Shown here: positions 51,721 to 60,358 of the stretch, in pieces | Layout: each line of letters starts with the position of its first letter | Numbering within the stretch: position 1 is the stretch's first letter | Origin: an uncultured Clostridia bacterium | Lineage (GTDB): Bacteria; Bacillota; Clostridia; UBA1381; UBA9506 | NCBI GenBank assembly: GCA_934438075.1 | Contig: CAKSBF010000002.1 | Coordinates: 124,001-188,000, forward strand | Length of the DNA: 64,000 bases | Direction of reading: 5' to 3' | Translations under genes and position numbers: made by a program | Notes under the pieces: generated by a model | The model's input: only the letters and a program-made list of their open reading frames with translations | The model's database searches: none | What the model was told of the DNA's origin: nothing

Positions 51721-53283
51721 TTATAGCCTCCCTTGTTTCCCTTTTTGCTTTAAAAGAGAAATGATTTCATATATTTCTTCAACTTTCAGCAAAAGCGTCA
51801 TCACAAGATAAATGACAACTCCCGCAAAACCCGGAATAATCAAATTTAAAATTTTACCGGTAACATTAGCCTCAAAAGTCAGTGCAGACAATATTGCGTG
51901 AACCCCTGCGGCGGTAACACAGCCGCATATCAACAATTTAATCAGTAAAATTAACAATCGCTTTGCCGGGAGTTTATATTTCTTTCCAAAAGCAATAATT
52001 AAAGCAAAAGCGATCAGTGTAGCTGCAACGGAAGCGGATAAGGCCAAACCTTCCAAGCCGACGTGAAGACCTTTTACCAACACAAAACAAAGTAAAATAT
52101 TTAAGGATATTCCGCCCATGGCAATTATCATGGGTGTTTTCGCGTCCTGCGTGGAGTAAAATGCCTTATTCAATATTTCTTGGACTCCAAATCCTAACAT
52201 ACCAAGTGAATAAAATAATAATGCCTGTGAAGTTAACGCTGTGGATTCAGCGCCAAATTCTCCGCGTTCAAATACAAATTGAACCAATGGAACGCGTAGC
52301 ACTAAAAATAATGCCATAACCGGCATAATAATAACAAGGACAACGCGTACTGCCTTGTACACAACAGAAATAAACTCCGACTTGTCATCACTTGCAGCCA
52401 TACGGGATATGGAGGGAAATATCATATTAGAGATGGCGTATGTTAGGACACCCACAAAAATAATATACAGTTTGTTGGCATAATCTAATGCAGGTACGGC
52501 CTGTCCCCCACTTAAGCCTGAGGCAAGGTTAATATTAATCATGGAATTAATCGGTTGCACCCAAGAACTGATTAAAATAGGAAGTGCGAGTTTTGCAGAT
52601 TTACGAATCCCTTCATTTTTTAAATCAAGCACAAGACGATATTTGTAGTCTTTTTTTCTCAGTGAAGGGAGCTGAATAATAACCTGAAAAGCCCAGCCGA
52701 CAAGCATAGCAACAGCAACTCCGTGTATGCCCAATTTTTTTCCGACCGTAAGCAGATATACAACCATAATGCCATTGGAAACCAAACTGATTGCCGCAGG
52801 AATATTAAATTCGCCAAATGATTGCAAAATGCCGGCAATGGCATACGCGAACCCTGTAAAAATCATCGTAGGAAACAAGATAATTACAAGCTGCGCAGCA
52901 AGATTTTTCGCATTACTCTCTAAGCCGCCGCCAATTAATGAAACCAAAGGTCCCGAAAAAATCATTCCAAGTGCGCATATAATACCAGTGATTAATAAAA
53001 TTCCGTTTAAAAAAGTATTAGAATAACGCAACGCTTCTTCTTTCTGTCCTTTTTCCAGATATTCATTAAACACAGGAATGAATGCGGAAGAAATTGCCGC
53101 GCCTAAAGTGATATCAAAAAATAAAAGTGGAATTCGGCTGGCGGTCGAAAAAGCCTGTGCTATATAGCCGGTTCCATACAGAGAAGCAAACAATACCTCG
53201 CGGTACATCCCCAAAATTTTAGCAAGCAAAGTTGCTGCAATCATAAAGCCTGCTGTTTTAAATACATTTTTTACGTTTAGCAT
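51721..53283 (-). CDS. murJ: Lipid II flippase MurJ (MVF family)
   Basis: 520 residues, about fourteen membrane helices. The N-terminal NVFKTAGFMIAATLLAKILG, SRIPLLFFDITLGAAISSAFIP and the arginines of GMYREVLFASLYG are MurJ hallmarks. Flips undecaprenyl-linked precursors; linkage to a glycan ligase and GT4 suggests a dedicated paralogue that could move another lipid-linked glycan, which sequence alone cannot decide. Has a consensus promoter. Confidence 0.9.
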   Translation of the reverse strand: MLNVKNVFKTAGFMIAATLLAKILGMYREVLFASLYGTGYIAQAFSTASRIPLLFFDITLGAAISSAFIPVFNEYLEKGQKEEALRYSNTFLNGILLITGIICALGMIFSGPLVSLIGGGLESNAKNLAAQLVIILFPTMIFTGFAYAIAGILQSFGEFNIPAAISLVSNGIMVVYLLTVGKKLGIHGVAVAMLVGWAFQVIIQLPSLRKKDYKYRLVLDLKNEGIRKSAKLALPILISSWVQPINSMININLASGLSGGQAVPALDYANKLYIIFVGVLTYAISNMIFPSISRMAASDDKSEFISVVYKAVRVVLVIIMPVMALFLVLRVPLVQFVFERGEFGAESTALTSQALLFYSLGMLGFGVQEILNKAFYSTQDAKTPMIIAMGGISLNILLCFVLVKGLHVGLEGLALSASVAATLIAFALIIAFGKKYKLPAKRLLILLIKLLICGCVTAAGVHAILSALTFEANVTGKILNLIIPGFAGVVIYLVMTLLLKVEEIYEIISLLKQKGKQGRL

Positions 53284-53324
53284 AGTGACAAATTCCTCAT
53301 TTGTATCATAAGATTCATTTTAAT

Positions 53325-53353
53325 ATTATATAGTTTTCTACATCAATTGTCAA
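53325..53353 (-). promoter_or_regulatory. Consensus sigma-A promoter for the murJ-led operon
   Basis: On the minus strand perfect TTGACA (53353-53348), 17-bp spacer and perfect TATAAT (53330-53325), 42 bp before murJ. The strongest promoter match in the window. Confidence 0.85.
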
Positions 53354-53433
53354 CATTCAGCTCATTTATTTAGCAGAAAATGCAAGTTAATTTAATTTTT
53401 AGAAATAAATCCGAAAAAACCCGTAAAAATCTC

Positions 53434-53462
53434 TTGATTTTTTTTATGTTTTGTGATATACT
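53434..53462 (+). promoter_or_regulatory. Sigma-A-type promoter for rpsB-tsf
   Basis: TTGATT, 17-bp spacer, TATACT. The start site near 53469 gives a ~105-base structured leader. Confidence 0.7.
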
Positions 53463-53478
53463 GTTGTGGCAAAATACG

Positions 53479-53541
53479 CACACGCAATGATTCGCAGAGA
53501 CGGTGCCGCTTTGGCGGTTTCTCTCGAATATGACTTGTGTG
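53479..53541 (+). ncRNA. Structured 5' leader of rpsB (possible S2-responsive element)
   Basis: A long segmented hairpin: CACAC/GTGTG (53479-53483 with 53537-53541), ATTCG/CGAAT (53490-53494 with 53525-53529), AGAGA/TCTCT (53496-53500 with 53520-53524) and CCGC/GCGG (53506-53509 with 53514-53517) closed by a TTTG loop. It ends just before a GGAGG and 18 bases before the real ribosome binding site, as expected for an autogenous ribosomal-protein leader. No terminator follows it, so control would act on translation. Identity with a known leader family is not claimed. Confidence 0.55.
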
Positions 53542-53573
53542 GAGGATTGCAAATAAAACCGGAGGTGACTTAA

Positions 53574-54323
53574 ATGTCAGTTATTTCAATGAAACAATTA
53601 CTGGAGGCCGGTGTTCATTTCGGCCACCAAACCAGAAGATGGAACCCGAAAATGGCAGAATACATCTTCACAGAAAGAAACGGTATCTACATTATCGACT
53701 TGCAGAAGACCGTTAAAAAAATTGAGGAAGCTTATGCATTTATCCGTGATATCGCTGCGGATGGTAAAGATGTCCTCTTTGTAGGAACGAAAAAGCAGGC
53801 TCAGGATTCTATTAAAGAAGAGGCAGAGAGAGTCGGCATGTATTGGGTTAACGCAAGATGGCTTGGCGGTATGCTGACGAATTTCAAAACCATTAAGCAA
53901 AGAATCGAACGTTTAGAGCAGCTGACACGCATGGAAGAAGACGGCACCTTTGACCTTCTTCCGAAAAAAGAAGTTTTAAATCTGAAAAATGAAAGAGAAA
54001 AGCTGGAAAAGTTTTTAGGCGGCATCAAAGATATGAAGCGTCTGCCGGGGGCATTGTTTGTTGTTGACCCGAGAAAAGAAAAAATTGCAATTGCTGAAGC
54101 AAAGAAACTGGGTATTCCTGTTGTTGCTATCGTTGATACCAACTGCGATCCGGAAGAAGTTGATTATGTTATCCCGGGTAACGATGATGCTATCCGTGCT
54201 GTAAAACTGATCGCCAACACCATTGCAAACGCAGTTGTTGAGGGTCGTCAAGGCACCGATGCTGTTGTTGCAGCAGAAGAGGCTCCCGCTGAAACCGCAG
54301 AAGAAGAAATTGCTGCTGAATAA
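53574..54323 (+). CDS. rpsB: 30S ribosomal protein S2
   Basis: 249 residues. ISMKQLLEAGVHFGHQTRRW and FVGTKKQAQDSIKEEA are S2 signatures, as is the VAIVDTNCDPEEVDYVIPGNDDA block. The C-terminal tail is rich in Ala and Glu. CCGGAGGTG lies 6 bases before the ATG. Followed by tsf after 37 bp, the universal rpsB-tsf pair. Confidence 0.98.
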   Translation: MSVISMKQLLEAGVHFGHQTRRWNPKMAEYIFTERNGIYIIDLQKTVKKIEEAYAFIRDIAADGKDVLFVGTKKQAQDSIKEEAERVGMYWVNARWLGGMLTNFKTIKQRIERLEQLTRMEEDGTFDLLPKKEVLNLKNEREKLEKFLGGIKDMKRLPGALFVVDPRKEKIAIAEAKKLGIPVVAIVDTNCDPEEVDYVIPGNDDAIRAVKLIANTIANAVVEGRQGTDAVVAAEEAPAETAEEEIAAE

Positions 54324-54360
54324 TTTGACTGATTATAAAACTTTATAGGAGGAAGAAATC

Positions 54361-55257
54361 ATGGCTTTTACTGCTAGTGATGTAAAAACATTGAGAGAAC
54401 GCACCGGCTGTGGTATGATGGACTGTAAAAAGGCATTAACCGAAGCAAATGGTGATATGGATAGCGCGATTGAACTTTTAAGAGAAAAAGGATTGGCTAC
54501 TGCTGCTAAAAAGGCAGGAAGAATTGCATCTGAAGGCATTGTTAAAGATTACATCAGCGATGATAAAAAAGTCGGCGTATTGCTTGAGGTAAATTCTGAA
54601 ACAGACTTTGTTGCAAAAAATGATGAATTTCAAAGCTTTGTTGCTAACGTTGCCAAGATTATTGCTGACAACAATCCGGCCGACGTTGATGCATTAAAAG
54701 AAATGTCCTATGATGCTGCTCAAACAGTTGGCGAAGCATTAACCGCTTTAATTGCAAAAATTGGAGAAAACATGAATATACGCCGTTTTGCAAGAATTGC
54801 CGGAAATGTTTGCTCATATATTCACGGTGGCGGCAGAATTGGTGTTCTGGTTGAGGCAGAAGGCAGTCTTGCTGATGCGGAAGCATACGAAGCAGCAAGA
54901 GATGCGGCAATGCAAATCGCAGCAATTAACCCACTCTACCTCTCTAAGGATGTTGTTCCTGCTGAGGATGTTGAAAAAGAAAAACACATTATTATTGCTC
55001 AGATTAAGGAAGATCCGAAAAACGCAAATAAGCCGGATAACATCATCGAAAAGATGGTTGGCGGTAAGATTAACAAATTCTACGAGCAAAATTGTCTGCT
55101 CCAGCAGGAATTTGTTAAAAACGGAGACTTTAAGGTAGAAGCTTACTTAGCATCGAAGGGTGTTAAGCTAATCAACTTTGTAAGATTTGAAAAGGGCGAG
55201 GGTTTAGAAAAGAAAGAGGAAAACTTCGCTGATGAAATCGCAAAGATGGTAAAATAA
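54361..55257 (+). CDS. tsf: Elongation factor Ts
   Basis: Nucleotide exchange factor for EF-Tu. 298 residues: N-terminal UBA domain with RERTGCGMMDCKKALTEANG, the TDFVA motif (ETDFVAKND, residues 80-88) that opens the EF-Tu nucleotide site, and the two-part core domain. AGGAGG precedes the ATG. A strong terminator follows. Confidence 0.98.
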   Translation: MAFTASDVKTLRERTGCGMMDCKKALTEANGDMDSAIELLREKGLATAAKKAGRIASEGIVKDYISDDKKVGVLLEVNSETDFVAKNDEFQSFVANVAKIIADNNPADVDALKEMSYDAAQTVGEALTALIAKIGENMNIRRFARIAGNVCSYIHGGGRIGVLVEAEGSLADAEAYEAARDAAMQIAAINPLYLSKDVVPAEDVEKEKHIIIAQIKEDPKNANKPDNIIEKMVGGKINKFYEQNCLLQQEFVKNGDFKVEAYLASKGVKLINFVRFEKGEGLEKKEENFADEIAKMVK

Positions 55258-55268
55258 TTTATATAAGT

Positions 55269-55310
55269 AAAAATTTAGCCGGAGACGAAAGTTTCTCGGC
55301 TAAATTTTTA
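55269..55310 (+). terminator. Intrinsic terminator after tsf
   Basis: AAATTTAGCCG (55271-55281) pairs with CGGCTAAATTT (55297-55307); the inner stem GAGAC/GTTTC carries a GAAA tetraloop; a T-run follows. Confidence 0.9.
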
Positions 55311-55330
55311 GATAAAAACGGAGGAATTTT

Positions 55331-56059
55331 ATGATCATCTACCCTGCTATTGATATTAAAGACGGGAAATGTGTGCGTCTCACCCAAGGAAAATTTTCGG
55401 ATGTTGCGGTATATGGCAATGACCCGTTGATTATGGCTAAAAAGTGGGAATCTCTTGGTGCGCCTTATTTGCACTTGGTTGATTTGGACGGAGCGCTCGC
55501 CGGAAGTGGGATTAACAGAAACATTATCATAAAGATAGCACAATCTGTAGATATTCCAGTGCAGACCGGAGGCGGCATTCGAACCATGGACGATATCTCC
55601 GAATTGATAGCAGGCGGTATCAGTCGTATTATTCTCGGCACAGCCGCGGTGCAAAATCCGCAGCTGGTAGATGAAGCAGTAGCAAAATTCGGAGAGAAAA
55701 TAGCAATTGGCATTGATGCTAAGGATGGCATGGCCGCCATCTCCGGTTGGGAGGAGATCTCTTCTCTGCCGGCTTTGGATTTGGCTAAAAGTATGCAGCA
55801 AAAGGGCGTACGATATATTGTTTACACCGATATTTCAACCGATGGCATGTTGACTGGACCTAATTTAGCTGCTATGCGGCAAATGGCTGACAGTGTTGCT
55901 GTTAAAGTAATTGCTTCCGGTGGCGTTGGCTCTTATGAAGATATCTTATCATTGAAGTCAACGGGTGTTGAAGGTGTTATTGTGGGTAAAGCATTATATA
56001 CCGGTAATGTTGAATTAGAAAAAGCACTACTCTGTTTAGAAGGTGACTGCTCATGCTAA
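55331..56059 (+). CDS. hisA: ProFAR isomerase (phosphoribosylformimino-AICAR-phosphate isomerase)
   Basis: Fourth step of histidine synthesis. 242-residue TIM barrel; catalytic Asp8 in YPAIDIKDGKCVRL, second Asp in VYTDISTDGML, phosphate loops GGGIRT and ASGGVGS. GGAGGA lies 5 bases before the ATG; the preceding terminator ends 21 bp upstream and I see no clear promoter. The stop overlaps hisF. Confidence 0.97.
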   Translation: MIIYPAIDIKDGKCVRLTQGKFSDVAVYGNDPLIMAKKWESLGAPYLHLVDLDGALAGSGINRNIIIKIAQSVDIPVQTGGGIRTMDDISELIAGGISRIILGTAAVQNPQLVDEAVAKFGEKIAIGIDAKDGMAAISGWEEISSLPALDLAKSMQQKGVRYIVYTDISTDGMLTGPNLAAMRQMADSVAVKVIASGGVGSYEDILSLKSTGVEGVIVGKALYTGNVELEKALLCLEGDCSC

Positions 56060-56809
56060 CAAAACGTATTATCCCCTGCCTTGATGTTCATAATGGGCGT
56101 GTTGTAAAGGGTGTTAATTTTGTTGATTTAAAAGATGCAGGTGATCCGGTTGAAATAGCGAAAGCATATGACAATGCCGGAGCAGATGAATTGGTTTTTT
56201 TAGATATTACTGCCTCCTCCGATGCGCGTAGCATTATTTTAAATCTGGTGGAACAAACGGCGCAGCAAGTTTTTATTCCGTTTACCGTCGGAGGCGGAAT
56301 CCGAAGCATTGATGACTTTCGAGATATATTGCGCGCCGGGGCAGATAAGATATCCATTAATTCTGCTGCAATCAAGCGACCGCAGCTTATTTCTGAAGCA
56401 GCATATAAATTTGGTTCTCAATGCGTTGTCGTTGCTATTGATGCCAAAAGAAGTAATAATGGTCAATTTTCAGTATATTTGAACGGCGGACGTGTTGATA
56501 CAGGCTTAGATGCGTTAGAATGGGCAAGATATGCAGAAAAACTTGGTGCCGGAGAGATTCTTCTGACAAGCATGGATGCAGATGGAACAAAGGCCGGCTA
56601 TGACCTGGAATTAACAAAACAAATTACCGACGCTGTAAAAATCCCTGTAATAGCCTCCGGCGGTGCCGGAAAATGCGAACATTTTTATGACGCTTTAGAA
56701 AAGGCAGGCGCTGATGCTGTACTTGCGGCTTCTCTCTTTCACTATAACGAATTAACCATTAGTGAACTAAAAAAATATTTGAAAAAACGGGACATTCCGA
56801 TCAGAATGT
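56053..56809 (+). CDS. hisF: Imidazole glycerol phosphate synthase cyclase subunit
   Basis: Makes imidazole glycerol phosphate and AICAR with ammonia supplied by HisH (not in the window). 252-residue TIM barrel (the stop codon runs to 56811); catalytic Asp11 in IIPCLDVHNGRVVKG and Asp near 130 (VAIDAK), phosphate loops GGGIRS and ASGGAGKCEH. Overlaps hisA by 7 bases. Confidence 0.97.
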
Positions 56810-56846
56810 AAAGATAATCAAGCAAATGCATGAAAGGATGAATGCT

Positions 56847-57470
56847 ATGAATATAAAATATGATGAAAAAGGTTTGGTTCCTGCCGTTGCACAAGATTAT
56901 ATATCCGGCAAAGTGTTGATGGTTGCTTACATGAATGCAGAGTCACTTCGCCTCACGCAGGAAACCGGGAAGGCAACTTATTTTAGCCGTTCCAGGCAAA
57001 AACTTTGGGTAAAGGGCGAACATTCTGGTAATTTCCAAATTGTAAAAGAAATATTAGTAGATTGTGATGAAGATACTATTATTTTAAAAGTTGATCCCCA
57101 AGGCCCCGCATGTCATACCGGTCATAAAACTTGTTTTTACCGCAAACTGGAAAATGGTGCCTTGGTAGAGGATGAGCACGATTCTTCATCTCTTTCGGTT
57201 CTGAAAGAGGTATATGATGTAATAGTCAATCGCCGTGACAACCCTGTAGAAGGATCTTATACAAACTATTTGTTCGATAAGGGCATTGATAAACAGTTAA
57301 AAAAAATCGGCGAAGAGTCGGCTGAGGTTATTATCGCTTCGAAAAATCCCGATGTCAGTGAATTGCGTTATGAAGCTGCAGATTTGCTGTATCACTTAAT
57401 GGTGGTAATGGTTCAACGCGGTTTGACTTGGGAAGATTTATGCCGTGAATTAGAGGGCCGTAGAAAATAA
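56847..57470 (+). CDS. hisI: Bifunctional phosphoribosyl-AMP cyclohydrolase / phosphoribosyl-ATP diphosphatase
   Basis: HisIE fusion for the second and third steps of histidine synthesis. 207 residues: HisI domain (1-115) with SRSRQKLWVKGEHSGN and metal-binding DCDEDTIILKVDPQGPACHT; HisE domain (120-207) with IDKQLKKIGEESAEVIIASK. The ATG at 56847 has GAAAGGATG 6 bases upstream; ATG 56838 is an alternative. The hisG, D, C, B and H genes must lie elsewhere. Confidence 0.95.
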   Translation: MNIKYDEKGLVPAVAQDYISGKVLMVAYMNAESLRLTQETGKATYFSRSRQKLWVKGEHSGNFQIVKEILVDCDEDTIILKVDPQGPACHTGHKTCFYRKLENGALVEDEHDSSSLSVLKEVYDVIVNRRDNPVEGSYTNYLFDKGIDKQLKKIGEESAEVIIASKNPDVSELRYEAADLLYHLMVVMVQRGLTWEDLCRELEGRRK

Positions 57471-57507
57471 TTTTTTTAATTATACTATTTGTTAATGAGG
57501 AATACCT

Positions 57508-58716
57508 ATGGAAGCAATGGCTATTATTTGTGAATATAATCCTTTTCATAATGGACATGCATATCAAATCAGCCAGCATCGCTCGCAATACAACGTTGAT
57601 TGTGTGATCGCGGTTATGAGTGGAAATTTTGTTCAACGCGGCGCACCGGCTATCTGTGATAAATGGGTACGGGCTGAAATGGCACTTTATGGCGGCTGTG
57701 ATTTGGTAGTTGAATTGCCGGTTGTTTATGCTGTCCAATCAGCGGAACGTTTTGCCCAGGGCGCTGTTCGGCTTATTCATCAAATGCCGCACGTCCATTA
57801 TCTTTCTTTTGGCAGTGAGTGCGGAGACATTGCTTCCTTGCGCACAATTGCTCAAACGAAGCGCCGTCCTTCCTTCATTGCCGAAGTAATCCATCATTCC
57901 AAAACAGGTATTCCCTACCCGACAGCGTGCGCAGATATATTGTGTAAAATGTTGGGCGAGGATTTCCGTCACATTCTATCAGAGCCAAATAACATTTTGG
58001 CAATTGAATATTTAAAGGCGCTGGACGAACAAAACAGTAATATTACACCAATCACATTAAAAAGAACTATTGCACACCATCATAATAAAATTGATGAGCA
58101 GTTTTGCAGTGCGGGTTACTTGCGCAGTTTAATGCAACAGCACCATGACATTTCTTCATTAATGTCACCGGAGACGTATTGGGTATATAAAACAGCTGAG
58201 CGTCTTGGAAAAACGCCGGTGAGCAATGTGGCTCTTGACGTACTGGTTCCCTATTTGCTCCGAACGAAAACGACAGATGAATTATTAAACATTCCCGATA
58301 TGACCGAGGGATTAGAAAGTCGTTTTAGGGAGGCAGGGCGTAAATTTCATGATTTGCAGAGTGTTGCGGAATTTATTAAATCAAAGCGCTATACCAGAAC
58401 CAGAGTTGACAGAATGTTGACTCATCTCCTTCTGGGTATCACTAAGGAGGACATTAACTTATCTCCGTCCTATCTGCGTGTCCTTGGGATGAATCGAAAT
58501 GGTGCTGACTATTTAAAAATGATAAAAGAAAAATCTCCTGTTCCGATTATTACCAAGACTACTAAATGCTCTGAATTGGCTCCTGATGCACAGAAAATGT
58601 TTGCGTTGGATTGTCATGCAACTGATATCTATGCAATGCTATATCCCAATCAATCTCAGAATAGAGCCGGACTGGATTTTATAACTTCGCCGATTATTCA
58701 TCAAAGAGGGTTATAA
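57508..58716 (+). CDS. tmcAL: tRNA(Met) cytidine acetate ligase
   Basis: Acetylates C34 of elongator tRNA-Met from acetate and ATP. 402 residues; the nucleotidyltransferase motif IICEYNPFHNGHAYQI at the N-terminus and MSGNFVQRGAPA are the YlbM/TmcAL signature. GAGGAA precedes the ATG. Possibly on the his transcript, 37 bp after hisIE. Confidence 0.95.
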   Translation: MEAMAIICEYNPFHNGHAYQISQHRSQYNVDCVIAVMSGNFVQRGAPAICDKWVRAEMALYGGCDLVVELPVVYAVQSAERFAQGAVRLIHQMPHVHYLSFGSECGDIASLRTIAQTKRRPSFIAEVIHHSKTGIPYPTACADILCKMLGEDFRHILSEPNNILAIEYLKALDEQNSNITPITLKRTIAHHHNKIDEQFCSAGYLRSLMQQHHDISSLMSPETYWVYKTAERLGKTPVSNVALDVLVPYLLRTKTTDELLNIPDMTEGLESRFREAGRKFHDLQSVAEFIKSKRYTRTRVDRMLTHLLLGITKEDINLSPSYLRVLGMNRNGADYLKMIKEKSPVPIITKTTKCSELAPDAQKMFALDCHATDIYAMLYPNQSQNRAGLDFITSPIIHQRGL

Positions 58717-58749
58717 AAATGAACAAGTTCTGTAAAAAAGGACAATATC

Positions 58750-58791
58750 AAAAAGACCCCTATGAATAAAAATCATCATAGGGGTCTTTTT
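58750..58791. terminator. Bidirectional terminator between tmcAL and the ECF S-component gene
   Basis: AAAAAGACCCCTATGA (58750-58765) pairs with TCATAGGGGTCTTTTT (58776-58791): a 16-bp perfect stem with A and T flanks. Confidence 0.92.
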
Positions 58792-58843
58792 ATTATCCGT
58801 ACATATTATTTCAGCTCAAAAATATTTTACATCCCTTTGCATC

Positions 58844-59485
58844 TTACTTGTTCTGCCCCCGAAATTTTAACAATGCTCCACCGATTGTTAATGTAAGAAT
58901 GGCGGCAACAATTGCTTCCGGAACACCCTGCGCACCGATAACACCCAAAATAACACCGTAAAGGGCATCTATAGTCAAGCCTTTTGCCGCTGCATAGGAA
59001 TTGCCAAAGAACAGATATATCATGTTCATAACTAAAAGTGTGTTGGTAAGTGCACCGGCGAGTCCCGCTGAAGCCAACCCAACTGCCTCACCCCATTTTT
59101 TCGCAGCAAAACCTTTCGTAATACCGCGGTAAACAAAACAAGGAATCACGCCAACCAAAATGCGCGGTACAAAACATATTACAAGGCTTAATAAATTTCC
59201 GCCGTCTGCACCGATAGAATAAAAGGGTGTGAAAACAAATGACGTTAAATTAGGTTTAAAGGTATTGTTCAGCAAACTGGTCAAACCAAATAAAAAGCCA
59301 AGAAAAGCCCCCTTTTTGTATCCCAAAACAACCGATGCAATGATAACCGGAACATGAATAATAGTTGCATTCATGAATCCAAGGGGAATATATCCCAGAA
59401 ACGGTACGAATGCCATAATGATAATGATAGCCGAAAACAATGCAAGCTGCACCATCTCCACTGTTTTACTGTTGTTTTTTTGCAT
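58844..59485 (-). CDS. ECF transporter S component
   Basis: 213 residues, five to six membrane helices. ALFSAIIIIMAFVPFLGYI, ATIIHVPVIIASVVLGYKKG and FLFGLTSL are typical of vitamin-binding S components. It should dock on EcfA1A2T encoded 15 kb away (group II arrangement). The substrate is not certain; the sequence reminds me of pantothenate-type proteins. No vitamin riboswitch is present in its short leader. Confidence 0.85.
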   Translation of the reverse strand: MQKNNSKTVEMVQLALFSAIIIIMAFVPFLGYIPLGFMNATIIHVPVIIASVVLGYKKGAFLGFLFGLTSLLNNTFKPNLTSFVFTPFYSIGADGGNLLSLVICFVPRILVGVIPCFVYRGITKGFAAKKWGEAVGLASAGLAGALTNTLLVMNMIYLFFGNSYAAAKGLTIDALYGVILGVIGAQGVPEAIVAAILTLTIGGALLKFRGQNK

Positions 59486-59515
59486 GATTAATACCTCCGT
59501 ATTTTAATTAGTTTT

Positions 59516-59544
59516 ATCATACTACAATTTAGGACAAAACACAA
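59516..59544 (-). promoter_or_regulatory. Probable promoter for the ECF S-component gene
   Basis: On the minus strand TTGTGT (59544-59539), 17-bp spacer, TATGAT (59521-59516), 30 bp before the ATG. Confidence 0.5.
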
Positions 59545-59583
59545 TAGCAAAGAGAAGAAAAAATTTTTTTCAGGATAAATAAT

Positions 59584-59618
59584 AAAAAAATCAGAGCAGT
59601 ATAGTTTTTCTGCTCTGA
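59584..59618 (-). terminator. Intrinsic terminator after the SSB-like gene
   Basis: On the minus strand TCAGAGCAG and CTGCTCTGA form a 9-bp stem followed by seven T (59590-59584). Confidence 0.85.
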
Positions 59619-59642
59619 TTTTCAGCTATTACAAAACTTATT

Positions 59643-60287
59643 TTACAAATTTATGCTGTTCTCCCGCTCGCTCGGCACTGCCTCCAGACGACTGACGGAT
59701 ACTTCGTAAGCAGTTTTGGTTACCGTCTCATTTTCGCTGAGTTTTTTTTGATATTCACGCGACTGCATTCTCCCAAAAAGACGTATGTTTTGTCCTACCG
59801 TGAGATTTCTTGCAAAACGTGCATTTCTACCCCAGGCAATGCACGGGATATAATCTGACTTATTATATGCACGGTTTACTGCAAGAAGAATATCCGCAAT
59901 TTCTCTTCCGAACGGTGTAACACGATAAATAACAGGTTTACAGATATAACCGTTCAAATATACCTCGTTCTCTTGCTCCGCCTCTTGCGAAACAAGGTGA
60001 ATATCCCTGGCAAATAAAGTTAAAATTAGACGGATACCGCTGTCAGTATAGTTATTATACGAGCGAAACTGACCAATAATTTCTACCTTTGTGTTCGGTT
60101 CTATTTTTATTTCTGAAAGTAATTTTTCCGATATCGTTACAACAATAATATCTTCGTTATCACTTAAACGCCGCACGCGAATATTAAAATGATAAAAACG
60201 TTCCGCATGCACTTCATGACTGTAGGTAAGATAATTATCCACATACCCCACAATCCGCGCTTCATTATCCTCTACGCAGTTCAACAT
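59643..60287 (-). CDS. Tandem OB-fold single-stranded DNA-binding-like protein
   Basis: 214 residues with two SSB-like OB folds, about 5-95 (ARIVGYVDNYLTYSHEVHAE, FYHFNIRVRRLS) and 105-205 (NEVYLNGYICKPVIYRVTPFG, IPCIAWGRNARFARNLTVG). The second half has the ADILLAVNRAYNKSDYIPC pattern of SSB. No acidic SSB tip (DDDIPF) is present, so it is not the main SSB. I recall such tandem proteins in Clostridia but no established role. GGGAG precedes the ATG at 60287. Confidence 0.8.
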   Translation of the reverse strand: MLNCVEDNEARIVGYVDNYLTYSHEVHAERFYHFNIRVRRLSDNEDIIVVTISEKLLSEIKIEPNTKVEIIGQFRSYNNYTDSGIRLILTLFARDIHLVSQEAEQENEVYLNGYICKPVIYRVTPFGREIADILLAVNRAYNKSDYIPCIAWGRNARFARNLTVGQNIRLFGRMQSREYQKKLSENETVTKTAYEVSVSRLEAVPSERENSINL

Positions 60288-60358
60288 ACCGTATTCTCCC
60301 TTCACGTGAATGGTTACGGTATATTGTATGAACACATTTTTTTAGTTAGAACAACAAT

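Noticed and set aside
53541..53573. Leader peptide before rpsB (TTG start after the first GGAGG)
   Set aside because: The spacing between GGAGG and TTG is only about one base, and the frame would end just before the rpsB ATG without regulatory codons.
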